NCBI GenBank assembly: GCA_007130885.1
Contig: SLRQ01000060.1
Location: 1 to 40,259 of the forward strand
Direction of reading: 5' to 3'
DNA from: Deltaproteobacteria bacterium
Lineage (GTDB): Bacteria > Myxococcota > Myxococcia > SLRQ01
Length of the DNA: 40,259 nucleotides
Positions 15,573 through 23,544 of the stretch are shown here, one piece after another. A model generated the notes under the pieces. It saw only the letters and a list, made by a program, of their open reading frames with translations. It was not told the DNA's origin and made no database searches. Both the position numbers and the translations under genes were made by a program. Position 1 is the stretch's first letter. The number at the start of each line of letters is the position of its first letter.

Positions 15573-16943
15573 TCAGGAAGTTGAGAAGTGTTCAAGGCTC
15601 ATGACTACCGACTGCAGACCTTCGGAGAAGGTAGGATGAACGAACTGCGCATTCACAACAGCGCGCAGCGAGGCCTTGGCCTCCATAAGAGCTACGAACA
15701 CGTGAAGGAGCTCTCCGGCTTCGGCGCCTACTATGGCCGCACCTAGCATGCGCTCCGTATCCGGCTCCATGAGCACTTTGAGAAGACCGGCCGACTCGTC
15801 GACTTCGAGCGAGCGGGCGATGGCGTTGTATGGCAGGGATGCCACCTCGAATCGAAGGCCTTGTTCGCGCGCTTCTCGCTCGGTAAGGCCGACCCCAGCT
15901 ACTTGTGGGTCGGTGAAGGCGACATGCGGATAGGCTCGTTCGGTCCGCTTTCGGCTCGGGCGGCCCATCAGCACGTCGAACAAGATTCGGTGGTCGTCCC
16001 AGGAGACATGAGTGAACTGCGGCTCCCCCGATACGTCACCGACAGCATAGATGCCCGGAGCGCTGCTTTGGTAGGTCTCGTCGATCACGACGAAGCCACG
16101 ATCGTCCAGGTCGACCCCGGCGTTCTCGCAGCCGAGATCGTCGGTGTTGGGACGCCGTCCGGTGGCGACGAGCAGGTGCGATCCTCGGACATCGTCTGCG
16201 CCCTGTATGCGCAGGGTGACTTCGTCTCCGCCTCCATCCACACCCTCGACTCGAGAATCGAGCCGCAGAACAATGCCCTCATTGCGAAAAACCTCCTCGA
16301 GTGAGGTCGAGACTTCAATGTCTTCGCGGCTCATCAGATTTGAGGATCGGTTGACGATGGTGACATGGGAACCGAAGCGCCGGAACATCTGGGCAAACTC
16401 GCAACCGACATAGCCTCCTCCAAGGATGACGAGGTGCTCTGGTACATTCCGCAGTTCCATGATTCGATGGTTGTCCAGCCATGGAACCGACTCCAGGCCA
16501 AAGATGGGCGGCACCATCGGTCGCGCCCCAGTGTTGATCACCACAATCTCGGCTTGATGATGCTCACCGCCCACCTCGACGGTCCTCTCTTCCACGAACC
16601 GAGCATGACCATGCAGCAATGTAAGGTGTTCTCCGGCTGCCGTCAGTCTGCGCTCGATGCCTTGGCGCCACGTTTGAACGGTCTCGTCCTTTCGGCGAAC
16701 GACGGCCGCAAGGTCCACGGTGACCTCCGGAACTCGTACCCCAAGCCGCCCGGCCGTTCGGGCGACATGAGCGGCGCGGGCGCTTGCGATCATGGTCTTG
16801 GTCGGGGTGCACCCGGTGTTGATGCATGTGCCGCCGAGCTCGCTCCGCTCAACCAGCGCCACACTCTTGCCGGCGCCGACAAGCTTGGTCGCGAGAGGCA
16901 CCGCGGCTTGCCCGGCTCCTATGATCAGTACGTCGGTTTTCAT
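15573..16943 (-). CDS. Pyridine nucleotide-disulfide oxidoreductase (mercuric-reductase-like)
   Basis: A 456-aa class I flavoprotein disulfide reductase. It has FAD-binding VLIIGAGQAAVP, redox disulfide GGTCINTGCTPTKT (Cys40 and Cys45), NAD(P)-binding LVILGGGYVGCEFA, the second FAD motif GIYAVGDVSG and the dimer-interface catalytic AQFVHPTFSEGLQ (His-Pro). It most resembles the MerA-like/FAD-containing subgroup. It lacks both the N-terminal heavy-metal domain and the C-terminal Cys-Cys pair of true mercuric reductases, so the substrate is open. ATG 16943; 28 bp downstream of the SDR gene in the same cluster. Confidence 0.85.
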   Translation of the reverse strand: MKTDVLIIGAGQAAVPLATKLVGAGKSVALVERSELGGTCINTGCTPTKTMIASARAAHVARTAGRLGVRVPEVTVDLAAVVRRKDETVQTWRQGIERRLTAAGEHLTLLHGHARFVEERTVEVGGEHHQAEIVVINTGARPMVPPIFGLESVPWLDNHRIMELRNVPEHLVILGGGYVGCEFAQMFRRFGSHVTIVNRSSNLMSREDIEVSTSLEEVFRNEGIVLRLDSRVEGVDGGGDEVTLRIQGADDVRGSHLLVATGRRPNTDDLGCENAGVDLDDRGFVVIDETYQSSAPGIYAVGDVSGEPQFTHVSWDDHRILFDVLMGRPSRKRTERAYPHVAFTDPQVAGVGLTEREAREQGLRFEVASLPYNAIARSLEVDESAGLLKVLMEPDTERMLGAAIVGAEAGELLHVFVALMEAKASLRAVVNAQFVHPTFSEGLQSVVMSLEHFSTS

Positions 16944-16971
16944 CTCCCCCCCTTTGCCTGGTCGGAGCGCC

Positions 16972-17820
16972 TCATCCCCCTTCGCTGAAGCCGGGATAGA
17001 GCATCATCCCGCCATCGACCACTACCGTCGTGCCCGTGAGGTAGTCGGCTTGGTCCGATGCGAGCCAGGCCGCAACCCTGGCAACGTCTTCGGGAAGTCC
17101 GATGCGTTTATACGGAATCAGCTTAAGGAGGGCATCCAGCGCCTCCGGTGTCTTCCATGCCGACTCGTTAATTGGTGTTTTGATGGCTCCCGGCGCGATT
17201 CCGTTTACGCGAATTCGCTGGGAGGCAACCTCTTGGGCGATGCTTTTCATCATCAGCATTGCTCCGCCCTTGGAGGCCGCATAGTTCACGTGCCCTGCCC
17301 ACGGTATGGTTTCGTGCACGGAGCTCATGAAAATGATCTTGCCGGCCGCGCATGAGACATCCGTCACGACTCCTCGACGTCGAAACTCGCGGATGGCCTC
17401 ACGGGCGCACAGAAACTGTCCGGTGAGATTGACGGATATCACCTTGTTCCATTGCTCGAGAGTCATCTCGTGTATCGGTGCGTCTTTTTGAATTCCCGCG
17501 TTATTCACAAGTATGTCGATGCCGCCGAAGTCTTGGAGCATCTTGGCGAACATCGCGGCAACGTCCTCTTCGCTCGTGATGTCGGCTCGGTAAGCATAGG
17601 CGCGGGCTCCCGCGGCCCCAATCTCATGCACGACCTCCTCTGCCGCATCCTCACCTGAAACCCAGTTGACGACGACATCCGCTCCCGCTTGCCCGAGAGC
17701 GACGGCGACAGCGCGCCCAATTCCGGAGCTGGCGCCGGTGACGAGAGCCTTCTGGCCCTCCAGTAGGCGCGGAACCGCGCAGGTAGGTTCGACGACCTTC
17801 GGTAAGTCTGAGCTACTCAT
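16972..17820 (-). CDS. SDR oxidoreductase, glucose 1-dehydrogenase-like
   Basis: A 282-aa classical short-chain dehydrogenase. Coenzyme motif TGASSGIG lies at residues 28-35, LVNNAG follows, then the catalytic MSSVHE..NYAASKGG (Ser, Tyr and Lys), VNGIAPGAIKTPIN and the C-terminal TGTTVVVDGGMMLYPGF. This matches the glucose 1-dehydrogenase/YgfF-type family, which oxidises glucose or similar polyols with NAD(P). A 20-residue N-terminal extension precedes the fold. ATG 17820 follows GGGGAG by 7 nt; an in-frame TTG one codon earlier is less likely. The neighbouring 6-phosphogluconate dehydrogenase supports a sugar-oxidation role. Confidence 0.85.
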   Translation of the reverse strand: MSSSDLPKVVEPTCAVPRLLEGQKALVTGASSGIGRAVAVALGQAGADVVVNWVSGEDAAEEVVHEIGAAGARAYAYRADITSEEDVAAMFAKMLQDFGGIDILVNNAGIQKDAPIHEMTLEQWNKVISVNLTGQFLCAREAIREFRRRGVVTDVSCAAGKIIFMSSVHETIPWAGHVNYAASKGGAMLMMKSIAQEVASQRIRVNGIAPGAIKTPINESAWKTPEALDALLKLIPYKRIGLPEDVARVAAWLASDQADYLTGTTVVVDGGMMLYPGFSEGG

Positions 17821-17878
17821 CAACTGGCTCCCCGGAGTTCAAATGATAGAGAAAAAGCCCAAGATCGGTCCCATATCT

Positions 17879-19288
17879 TCAGTCCAATGACGGTCGGTCT
17901 AGGGGCAAGCCGGTGGGCTTACTCCTAGGTTTGATGTATTGCTCCTGGCTTCTGTCAGGTGGTGCTTGGCCAGGAGCCCCCAACCGACTGTCATTCAGGC
18001 TCATCTGCTCCTCTCGACCCAGTGCTCGTGTCTCTGGGCGGGCGCTGGGAATGATGATCCGCGCGGCACGGCGATTGGTGATGTAAGTCCAGAACCAGTC
18101 GGCCAACACGGTGATGCGATTGCGAAAGCCCACCAGCCAGATGAGGTGAACGAGCGTCCAAGCGAACCATGCCGGTGTGCCGGAGAGCTTGATGAAACGT
18201 AAATCGGCCACGGCAGCGTTCCGTCCAATGACGGCCATGTAGCCTTTGTCGCGATATCGGAATCGAGAGCGCCTCCGGCTCCTGAGATCTCGCCGAATCA
18301 TCCTGGTCGCGTGTTCCGCCATCTGTAACGCCTTCTGGGCAACGTCGGCCACCGGACGACCGTTCTGCTCCCAGTGAACCATGTCGCCGATTACAAACAC
18401 GTTAGAGTGACCGGGCAATGAAAGATCGCCCTCTACGAGCACCTTCCCTTTCTTGTCTAGAGCGGCCCCCAGCTCCTTCGCCAGCGGGCTCACGGCCACT
18501 CCTGCCGTCCATATTATGGTCTTGGCGTCTAGACGCATGCCCTCACCAAATGTGACTCCAAGAGCGTCAACCCCGGTCACTTTTTGGCCTGTCTGGATCT
18601 CGATTCCTCTTCGCTCGAGCTCGCGCCGGGCCATTCGAGACAGCTTTGGGTGCAGACCAGGCAGTATGCGGTCCATCGCCTCGACCAGCACCACGCGGGT
18701 GCTTCGAGGGTCGAAGTTGCGGAACTCTCCCTCCATCGCTTTCGACGAAAGTTCGCTCAACGCGCCGGCGAGTTCCACCCCCGTAGGACCTCCGCCAATC
18801 AGTGCGAAGGTCGTCCACATCCTACGCCGCTCCGGATCCGGCTCGAGTTCGGCTGCTTCAAAGGCCAGCAGGATTCGCCGCCTGATGTCAAGTGCCTGCT
18901 CGATACTCTTCAGAGTAGGTGCATGCTCCCGCCACTCCTCATGTCCGAAGTAGCTGGGCACGGATCCTGCGGCTAGAATAAGGTAATCGAACGGTATGGA
19001 GCGCTCATGAGCGACGTGCACCAGGCGTCTGTCGAGGTCGATACCGGTCACGTCGCCAAGTAGAACTCGTGTGTTCCGTGCATTTCGAAGAGAGGGTCTT
19101 ATGGGCGCAGTGATCTGATTGGGCGCCAGCGCGGCGATGGCGACCTGATACAACAAAGGCTGAAAGAGTTGGTAGTTACGGCGGTCTATGACAGTTACGT
19201 CAACCGGCAGTCGTCGAAGCCGCCGTGCGGCCTTCAGGCCGCCGAAACCGGCTCCGACGATGACGACATGAGGACGCCGTGACATCAT
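17879..19288 (-). CDS. Type II NADH dehydrogenase (NDH-2)
   Basis: A 469-aa flavoprotein expected to oxidise NADH at the inner face of the membrane and reduce quinone without proton pumping. It carries FAD motif VVIVGAGFGGLKAA, the NDH-2 quinone-pocket region YQLFQPLLYQVAIAAL, NAD motif FALIGGGPTGVELAG, and the second FAD motif NVFVIGDMVHWE with KALQMAEHA. A hydrophobic C-terminal segment (FAWTLVHLIWLVGF) acts as membrane anchor. The final 60 residues, rich in Arg and Pro, extend beyond the usual family length. Two ATGs in tandem, at 19288 and 19285, are possible starts. It lies 37 bp after the membrane-protein gene. Confidence 0.85.
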   Translation of the reverse strand: MMSRRPHVVIVGAGFGGLKAARRLRRLPVDVTVIDRRNYQLFQPLLYQVAIAALAPNQITAPIRPSLRNARNTRVLLGDVTGIDLDRRLVHVAHERSIPFDYLILAAGSVPSYFGHEEWREHAPTLKSIEQALDIRRRILLAFEAAELEPDPERRRMWTTFALIGGGPTGVELAGALSELSSKAMEGEFRNFDPRSTRVVLVEAMDRILPGLHPKLSRMARRELERRGIEIQTGQKVTGVDALGVTFGEGMRLDAKTIIWTAGVAVSPLAKELGAALDKKGKVLVEGDLSLPGHSNVFVIGDMVHWEQNGRPVADVAQKALQMAEHATRMIRRDLRSRRRSRFRYRDKGYMAVIGRNAAVADLRFIKLSGTPAWFAWTLVHLIWLVGFRNRITVLADWFWTYITNRRAARIIIPSARPETRALGREEQMSLNDSRLGAPGQAPPDRSQEQYIKPRSKPTGLPLDRPSLD

Positions 19289-19325
19289 TCCCTCCCCCAG
19301 GACAATGAGGCGCGCAGCCCGAAGG

Positions 19326-19871
19326 CTAGGCCGGCGCCTGGGCTCGTCTTGGCTGCTCCACCCGCCTCTCGGCAGCTGCGAACATCAGACCAAGCAGCAA
19401 CCCAAAGAACACAGCATGCAGAATCAGCTGGGCGAACTGATTAGCCATGAGGAACCAGGGAAAGAGAAGCCGAGCGATGATTTGAAAGTTCACGAACCAA
19501 AGCACCGCACCAAAGCCTAGACCTATTCCCGCCTGCCGAGCCACATCGGCGCGCGTCGCCTGCGAGAAGACGTTGTTGATGGCCCCATAGGCCACACCGA
19601 ATATAGCTGAGAGCGCGAAGTGTACGAGCAGCCCCACTACGACTGCCGTGCCTATGGCCACCTCCTGAAGGGCGGCTTGGCCAAGGAGTATGCTTGCGAA
19701 CATCCGCACCGGCATGAGAGCTGGATCGCCCATCGCCGCCGAAGCGCCGATTTCTGCGACAGCAAAGATAGCGCCGGCGATGAGTCCGTAGAGAGCGCCT
19801 TCCTTGATGTTGCGGCGCAGTGTATCGGGATCCCGGGGTCGACTGGTCTGAGAGGATGTTTGCTGGGCCAC
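19326..19871 (-). CDS. Polytopic membrane protein of unknown function
   Basis: A 181-aa membrane protein. After a polar N-terminus (SSQTSRPRDPDTLRRNIKEG) come about five hydrophobic segments: ALYGLIAGAIFAVAEIGASA, AIGTAVVVGLLVHFALSAIF, IGLGFGAVLWFVNFQIIARL and LILHAVFFGLLLGLMFAAA among them. No family is recognised with confidence. It is the first gene of the redox cluster, directly ahead of NDH-2, so an association with the respiratory membrane is plausible but unproven. ATG 19871. Confidence 0.7.
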   Translation of the reverse strand: MAQQTSSQTSRPRDPDTLRRNIKEGALYGLIAGAIFAVAEIGASAAMGDPALMPVRMFASILLGQAALQEVAIGTAVVVGLLVHFALSAIFGVAYGAINNVFSQATRADVARQAGIGLGFGAVLWFVNFQIIARLLFPWFLMANQFAQLILHAVFFGLLLGLMFAAAERRVEQPRRAQAPA

Positions 19872-20162
19872 GGCTGGACTCCTTGAAATGAGGAAGCTGA
19901 CCCTGCGTCAGGCCGCTTTAAGCATGCGTTAGACATCCGATGGCTGGAAGCAAGAGAGTATGTTGTCCCGCGGGACGACAGGAATGGAGCAGTTGCCTTC
20001 TTGTGGCGCAGCGATCGCGATCCAAATGTTGGCCCGAGGCAATCGCGGATCGGCATGGGCGCAGGCGGCTGTTCGTGATCGGCGCCATCGGCCGCAGTGT
20101 TGTTCGTCGCGGGAGCAACCGCTATCCACCTATCTCATCGCGCCGAGCAACTCGAAAAATGC

Positions 20163-20435
20163 TTAGGGAGATTGGAAGAGGGTATCCCCAAGCGGCGGTG
20201 GCTTCTCGATGTTCGAGATCAACACCGAGCGTGCCGAACCGTGCGCGCGCCCGAATGCCTTCAGGCCTCGGAGAAGTGCGGGAGTGAAGGTTTGAGTGTG
20301 CTTGATCTCGGCGGCGATCGGCGTCGCTTCTCCTTGTGTCGGCTCCAGCACGAGATCCACCTCGGCGCCCTCCTTAGTGCGAAAGTAGAACAATTGCCAT
20401 GCCTCGGAATGGGACACCTGCGGTTTGGTCAACAT
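20163..20435 (-). pseudogene. AAA/DUF4143 ATPase, C-terminal fragment
   Basis: The frame reads QLFYFRTKEGAEVDLVLE, then AAEIKHTQTFTPALLRGLKAF. This is the PD-(D/E)xK-like C-terminal core of the DUF4143 ATPases (GAEVDLV..EIK), as in the intact gene at 4506. The ATPase part is gone: between 20436 and 20728 I see no continuation in any frame. The 290 bp from 19872 to 20162 hold nothing recognisable. Confidence 0.65.
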
Positions 20436-20728
20436 TGAGTAGTGAGGCTCTTGGTGCCTCCAGTCAGTTCGGAGCGAGGCGGGGCACAAGGCACCGACCT
20501 GCGGTGGCGTGACGGAACGTGGTGCCGTATGCAGGCCGACCCATGCCGACGATCTCCCTCGCGCCATCTTCTTGCCTGGAGCGAGTATCGGCTTTCCTAG
20601 AGGTGTCGACCGCCTCTCGGAGGTGCCCATTGACGGTGCTCGCTTCCTGCGCGGGCTGGCGCTTCTTGATCGAGCAAAGGGAGGTCGCGCGATCGAGATC
20701 CCGACATACCTGCTGGGTCTCACCGAAA

Positions 20729-21385
20729 CTAACGCCGCCGGGTTACCCTGTGCTCGTCGACGCAGGAGATCACTCGACTACCGAGGGCATGGTGGCGGTC
20801 GCAGTAAGCGATTATCGGAGCCGGGTCATACCTGTATAGAGAAGCGGACTCGACACAGCGGACCAGGTGGCTGTCCAGGACCGTCGCGTCTCCACAAGCA
20901 CGGATCGCCTGGGCCGGAGCGACGCGGAAGCTCGCCGCAGCCTCAATGCAATCCCGAAAGCCGGATGAAAGGGTCGTTTCCTCCGCACACGCGCGGACGG
21001 CCTCGGCCGGCCGTCGACCGACTATGTGCTGGGCTTGACGGATGCAGTGGTCGCGGACGCTACGAAACAAGGAGTGCCTTTCACAAGCCGCTATTACGGC
21101 ATCAAGGGAACGACTGCTAGGGTCGCGTCCCCGGCGCCTGCTTCGATAGGCGGTGGGCTCAGCTTCCCGGGTTCGATTATCCGCATGGTTTTGGAGCGAG
21201 ACTTCGAGCGCGAACTTCACAAGAGAGCCCGCGCTGTGGACGGTCATGGCCGTCCCTCCCCACTCCATGTAAGAGGAGGAAGATATGGCAGGCGCCGTCC
21301 TCTCGTAGCCGGCGAAAAGTGCGCTTGGGACGGCGGCACAAAGGATGACCAAGAAGGTGGTGGAACGAGGTCCAATCAATCTCAT
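20729..21385 (-). CDS. Secreted protein with tandem Cys-x12-Cys repeats
   Basis: A 218-aa exported protein of unrecognised family. Residues 1-25 form a signal peptide (MRLIGPRSTTFLVILCAAVP). After a low-complexity spacer, the C-terminal half holds four tandem units of about 30 residues, each with exactly two Cys twelve residues apart. The units begin AVIAACERHSLF, AVRACAEETTLS, AIRACGDATVLD and IIAYCDRHHALG, and contain a closing RDHC, FRDC, LVRC or VISC. Between units lies a FRVAPAQ/YRYDPAP-type linker. Helical hairpins pinned by one disulfide each are a reasonable model. ATG 21385 is preceded by AAGG and is the only start giving a signal peptide. It stands alone in its neighbourhood. Confidence 0.7.
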   Translation of the reverse strand: MRLIGPRSTTFLVILCAAVPSALFAGYERTAPAISSSSYMEWGGTAMTVHSAGSLVKFALEVSLQNHADNRTREAEPTAYRSRRRGRDPSSRSLDAVIAACERHSLFRSVRDHCIRQAQHIVGRRPAEAVRACAEETTLSSGFRDCIEAAASFRVAPAQAIRACGDATVLDSHLVRCVESASLYRYDPAPIIAYCDRHHALGSRVISCVDEHRVTRRR

Positions 21386-21789
21386 GACAGTAGCCTTGGG
21401 TTCGTGCGAGGTGCGGTGCTTGGCTCTCGAACCCATGGACGACATTGCCATTGGGTTATTCACGCATGCGCTGAAAGCCGATGCCCCGAGGTGTGGCGCG
21501 TACTGCCACTTAAGCGCAAGCGGTGGGCCAGTTTCGGTGCGCTGCATAACGCTGCTTTGGCGCACTGAATAATGTCACTTTGGTGCAAATGCGGGTGTTT
21601 AGCAGTGCGGCAGTGATACAGTCGCCGCAATGCGCGAAAGAAACGTCGTCACCACGAGTCCAGGCTCGCCGGCGCTGGCGCTTTGCTTGGGGAAGAGGCG
21701 ATGGAAGAGATTTGCATGTCGATGAGCAAGCCCGTATGGCCAAACGAACTCTCGTTCCGCGAATCGATTAAACTCTGAAGGCGGTTTTC
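21386..21789. other. 404-bp divergent intergenic region
   Basis: The gap lies between the Cys-repeat gene (minus) and the COG2509 flavoprotein (plus). Short open frames on both strands show no signal peptide, motif or family resemblance, and I find no convincing -35/-10 or -24/-12 pair. Probably divergent promoters with some decayed sequence. Confidence 0.4.
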
Positions 21790-23388
21790 ATGCCTGTGCG
21801 TGTCTCCGCAATCGTCTTGGAGCTCGACGAAGTCGGGCAGGAGCCAGCGCTGCTGCTGACCCGTGCCGCGCGGACGCTGGGGATAGACCCGGCTCAGATC
21901 GTCGATCTGCGCATTGTCCGCAGATCCCTCGACGCTAGAGGCAGCAGGGCCCCTCGCTTCGTCTTCACCGTGGACGTGACGCTAGCCGGCGGCCCGCGAC
22001 AGACCCTCTCGAAGGGCGTCAGTCCGTTGTGGAAGCCCGGAGCCCAGCTTCGGATCGAGCCACGGCCCGTGATAGTCGGCATGGGGCCGGCTGGGATGTT
22101 CTGCGCGCTCGCGCTGCTCGAGGCCGGCATCGCCCCCGTGATCCTGGAGCGGGGCAGTTCCGTCGAGGTTCGCAAGTTGGACGTGGCTCGTCTCTATAGG
22201 CTGGGGGAGCTCAACGCCGACAGTAATGTCTCATTCGGAGAGGGGGGAGCCGGCACGTTCACGGACGGCAAGCTATCCGCCAGGACCAAGGATCGGGCGG
22301 CGATGGAGGTCCTGCGCCTACTCACTGAACTGGGGGAGGCGGACCGGGACATCCTCATCACCAACAGACCGCACCTGGGTTCGGAGCGTCTGCCCTCTGT
22401 GGTCGCGACGATTAGGCGTAGGCTTATCGAGGCCGGCTGCGAAATCCGCTTCGGCGCCCGCGTCCAGGAAGTGCTGGCCAAGAATGGGAGCGTCACGGGA
22501 GTGCGCCTCGCCGGGGGCGAGACGCTCGAGTCCTCGGCCGTGGTCCTGGCTCCGGGAAACGCAGCACGAGAACTCTTCGCCAGTCTTGCCGGGGTGCCGG
22601 GCCTGCTCGTTGCCAAGCCCTTTGCCGTGGGCTTTCGGGTGGAGCACCCGCAGCAGCTGATCGACAGTGTTCAGTACGGTAGGTGGGCCGGGCATCCGGC
22701 GCTGCCGGCCGCCGAGTACGATCTCGCCGTAACGGGCGCCGGCCGGGGGGTCTGGTCGTTCTGCATGTGTCCCGGCGGAGTAGTTGTGCCCACTCCAACG
22801 CAACCAGGCGGCCTGTGCGTGAACGGGATGTCTTCTTCCCGTCGGGCTGGTCGCTTCGCCAACAGCGCCATCGTGACGGAGCTGAAGCCGGAGGACGCGG
22901 TGCGCGCTGGGTTCGGAGACGACGCTCTGGCCGGCATGCGCTTCCAAGAGAACGTGGAGCGGCTCGCCTACGCATCCGGTGGAGACCGGTACAAGGCACC
23001 GGCCCAAAGGCTCACGGACCTGTTGGAGCGCAAGGTCGGCCATCTACCTTCGAAGAGTTCGTACCCGCGCGGGCTTACCCCAGCCAACCTGGGCTCCCTG
23101 TACCCGGGCTTCGTTACGGAGGAGCTGCGCCAAGGAATCGTGGCGATGGGCAAGAGAATGCGCGGCTTCGTGACGGAGGACGCGGTGCTCATCGGCGCGG
23201 AGACCAGGACCAGCTCCCCTGTGTCCTTCCCACGCGATGAGGAGGCCCGGAGCACGGCGCTGGACGGCTTGTATCCGTGCGGCGAGGGATGTGGGCATGG
23301 CGGCGGCATCGTGTCGGCCGCGGTCGACGGCCTGCGAGTGGGCAGAAGCCTCGCACGGCGCCTGGGAGCGCCAGCGCACTGCGAATAA
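21790..23388 (+). CDS. FAD-dependent dehydrogenase of the COG2509 family
   Basis: A 532-aa flavoprotein of a widespread but poorly characterised family. An N-terminal alpha-beta domain of about 90 residues (DLRIVRRSLDARG, FVFTVDVTL) precedes the FAD-binding VIVGMGPAGMFCALAL at 94-109. Then come NVSFGEGGAGTFTDGKLSAR, the family's most conserved block, a second part with AVGFRVEHPQQLID and YDLAVTG, and WSFCMCPGGVVVPT. The C-terminal YPCGEGCGHGGGIVSAAVDG contacts the flavin. Length and motif order match the family. Substrate is not established; the Cys pair CMC is conserved in it. Cytosolic, monocistronic here. ATG 21790. Confidence 0.85.
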   Translation: MPVRVSAIVLELDEVGQEPALLLTRAARTLGIDPAQIVDLRIVRRSLDARGSRAPRFVFTVDVTLAGGPRQTLSKGVSPLWKPGAQLRIEPRPVIVGMGPAGMFCALALLEAGIAPVILERGSSVEVRKLDVARLYRLGELNADSNVSFGEGGAGTFTDGKLSARTKDRAAMEVLRLLTELGEADRDILITNRPHLGSERLPSVVATIRRRLIEAGCEIRFGARVQEVLAKNGSVTGVRLAGGETLESSAVVLAPGNAARELFASLAGVPGLLVAKPFAVGFRVEHPQQLIDSVQYGRWAGHPALPAAEYDLAVTGAGRGVWSFCMCPGGVVVPTPTQPGGLCVNGMSSSRRAGRFANSAIVTELKPEDAVRAGFGDDALAGMRFQENVERLAYASGGDRYKAPAQRLTDLLERKVGHLPSKSSYPRGLTPANLGSLYPGFVTEELRQGIVAMGKRMRGFVTEDAVLIGAETRTSSPVSFPRDEEARSTALDGLYPCGEGCGHGGGIVSAAVDGLRVGRSLARRLGAPAHCE

Positions 23389-23430
23389 CTAGCCGATTGC
23401 CAGGTCCACCCCTGTCGCTTGTATGGCCCG

Positions 23431-23457
23431 TGATGTCCGAAAACTCAGTCGACGCCG
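23431..23457. repeat. Dispersed 27-bp repeat, copy 2
   Basis: Counterpart of 4141-4167, same orientation: TGTCCGAAAACTCAGTCGAC. It lies just downstream of the COG2509 gene and at the left border of the lower-GC DUF285 segment, which suggests an old element boundary. Confidence 0.5.
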
Positions 23458-23477
23458 ACAATGCCAGAACCTGCAAG

Positions 23478-23483
23478 TATAAT
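23478..23483 (+). promoter_or_regulatory. Consensus -10 box upstream of the DUF285 surface protein
   Basis: TATAAT at 23478-23483 is a perfect -10 hexamer about 60 bases before the ATG. No good -35 is visible at 17 nt (the region is GC-rich repeat sequence), so activity may need an activator. Low-to-moderate confidence. Confidence 0.35.
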
Positions 23484-23544
23484 GTAGGGTACAGTTATTG
23501 AGGCATGACTCTGTGTTCGGCTCAACACCAAGTTTCGGAGTGAA

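Noticed and set aside
15573..16943. Mercuric reductase (merA) call
   Set aside because: The C-terminus lacks the vicinal Cys pair and there is no N-terminal metal-binding domain or mer operon; only the general disulfide-reductase architecture is supported.
20509..21120. Plus-strand open frame of 203 codons
   Set aside because: Its second half is antisense to the signal-peptide-bearing Cys-repeat gene and the first half matches no family; I could not support a gene.
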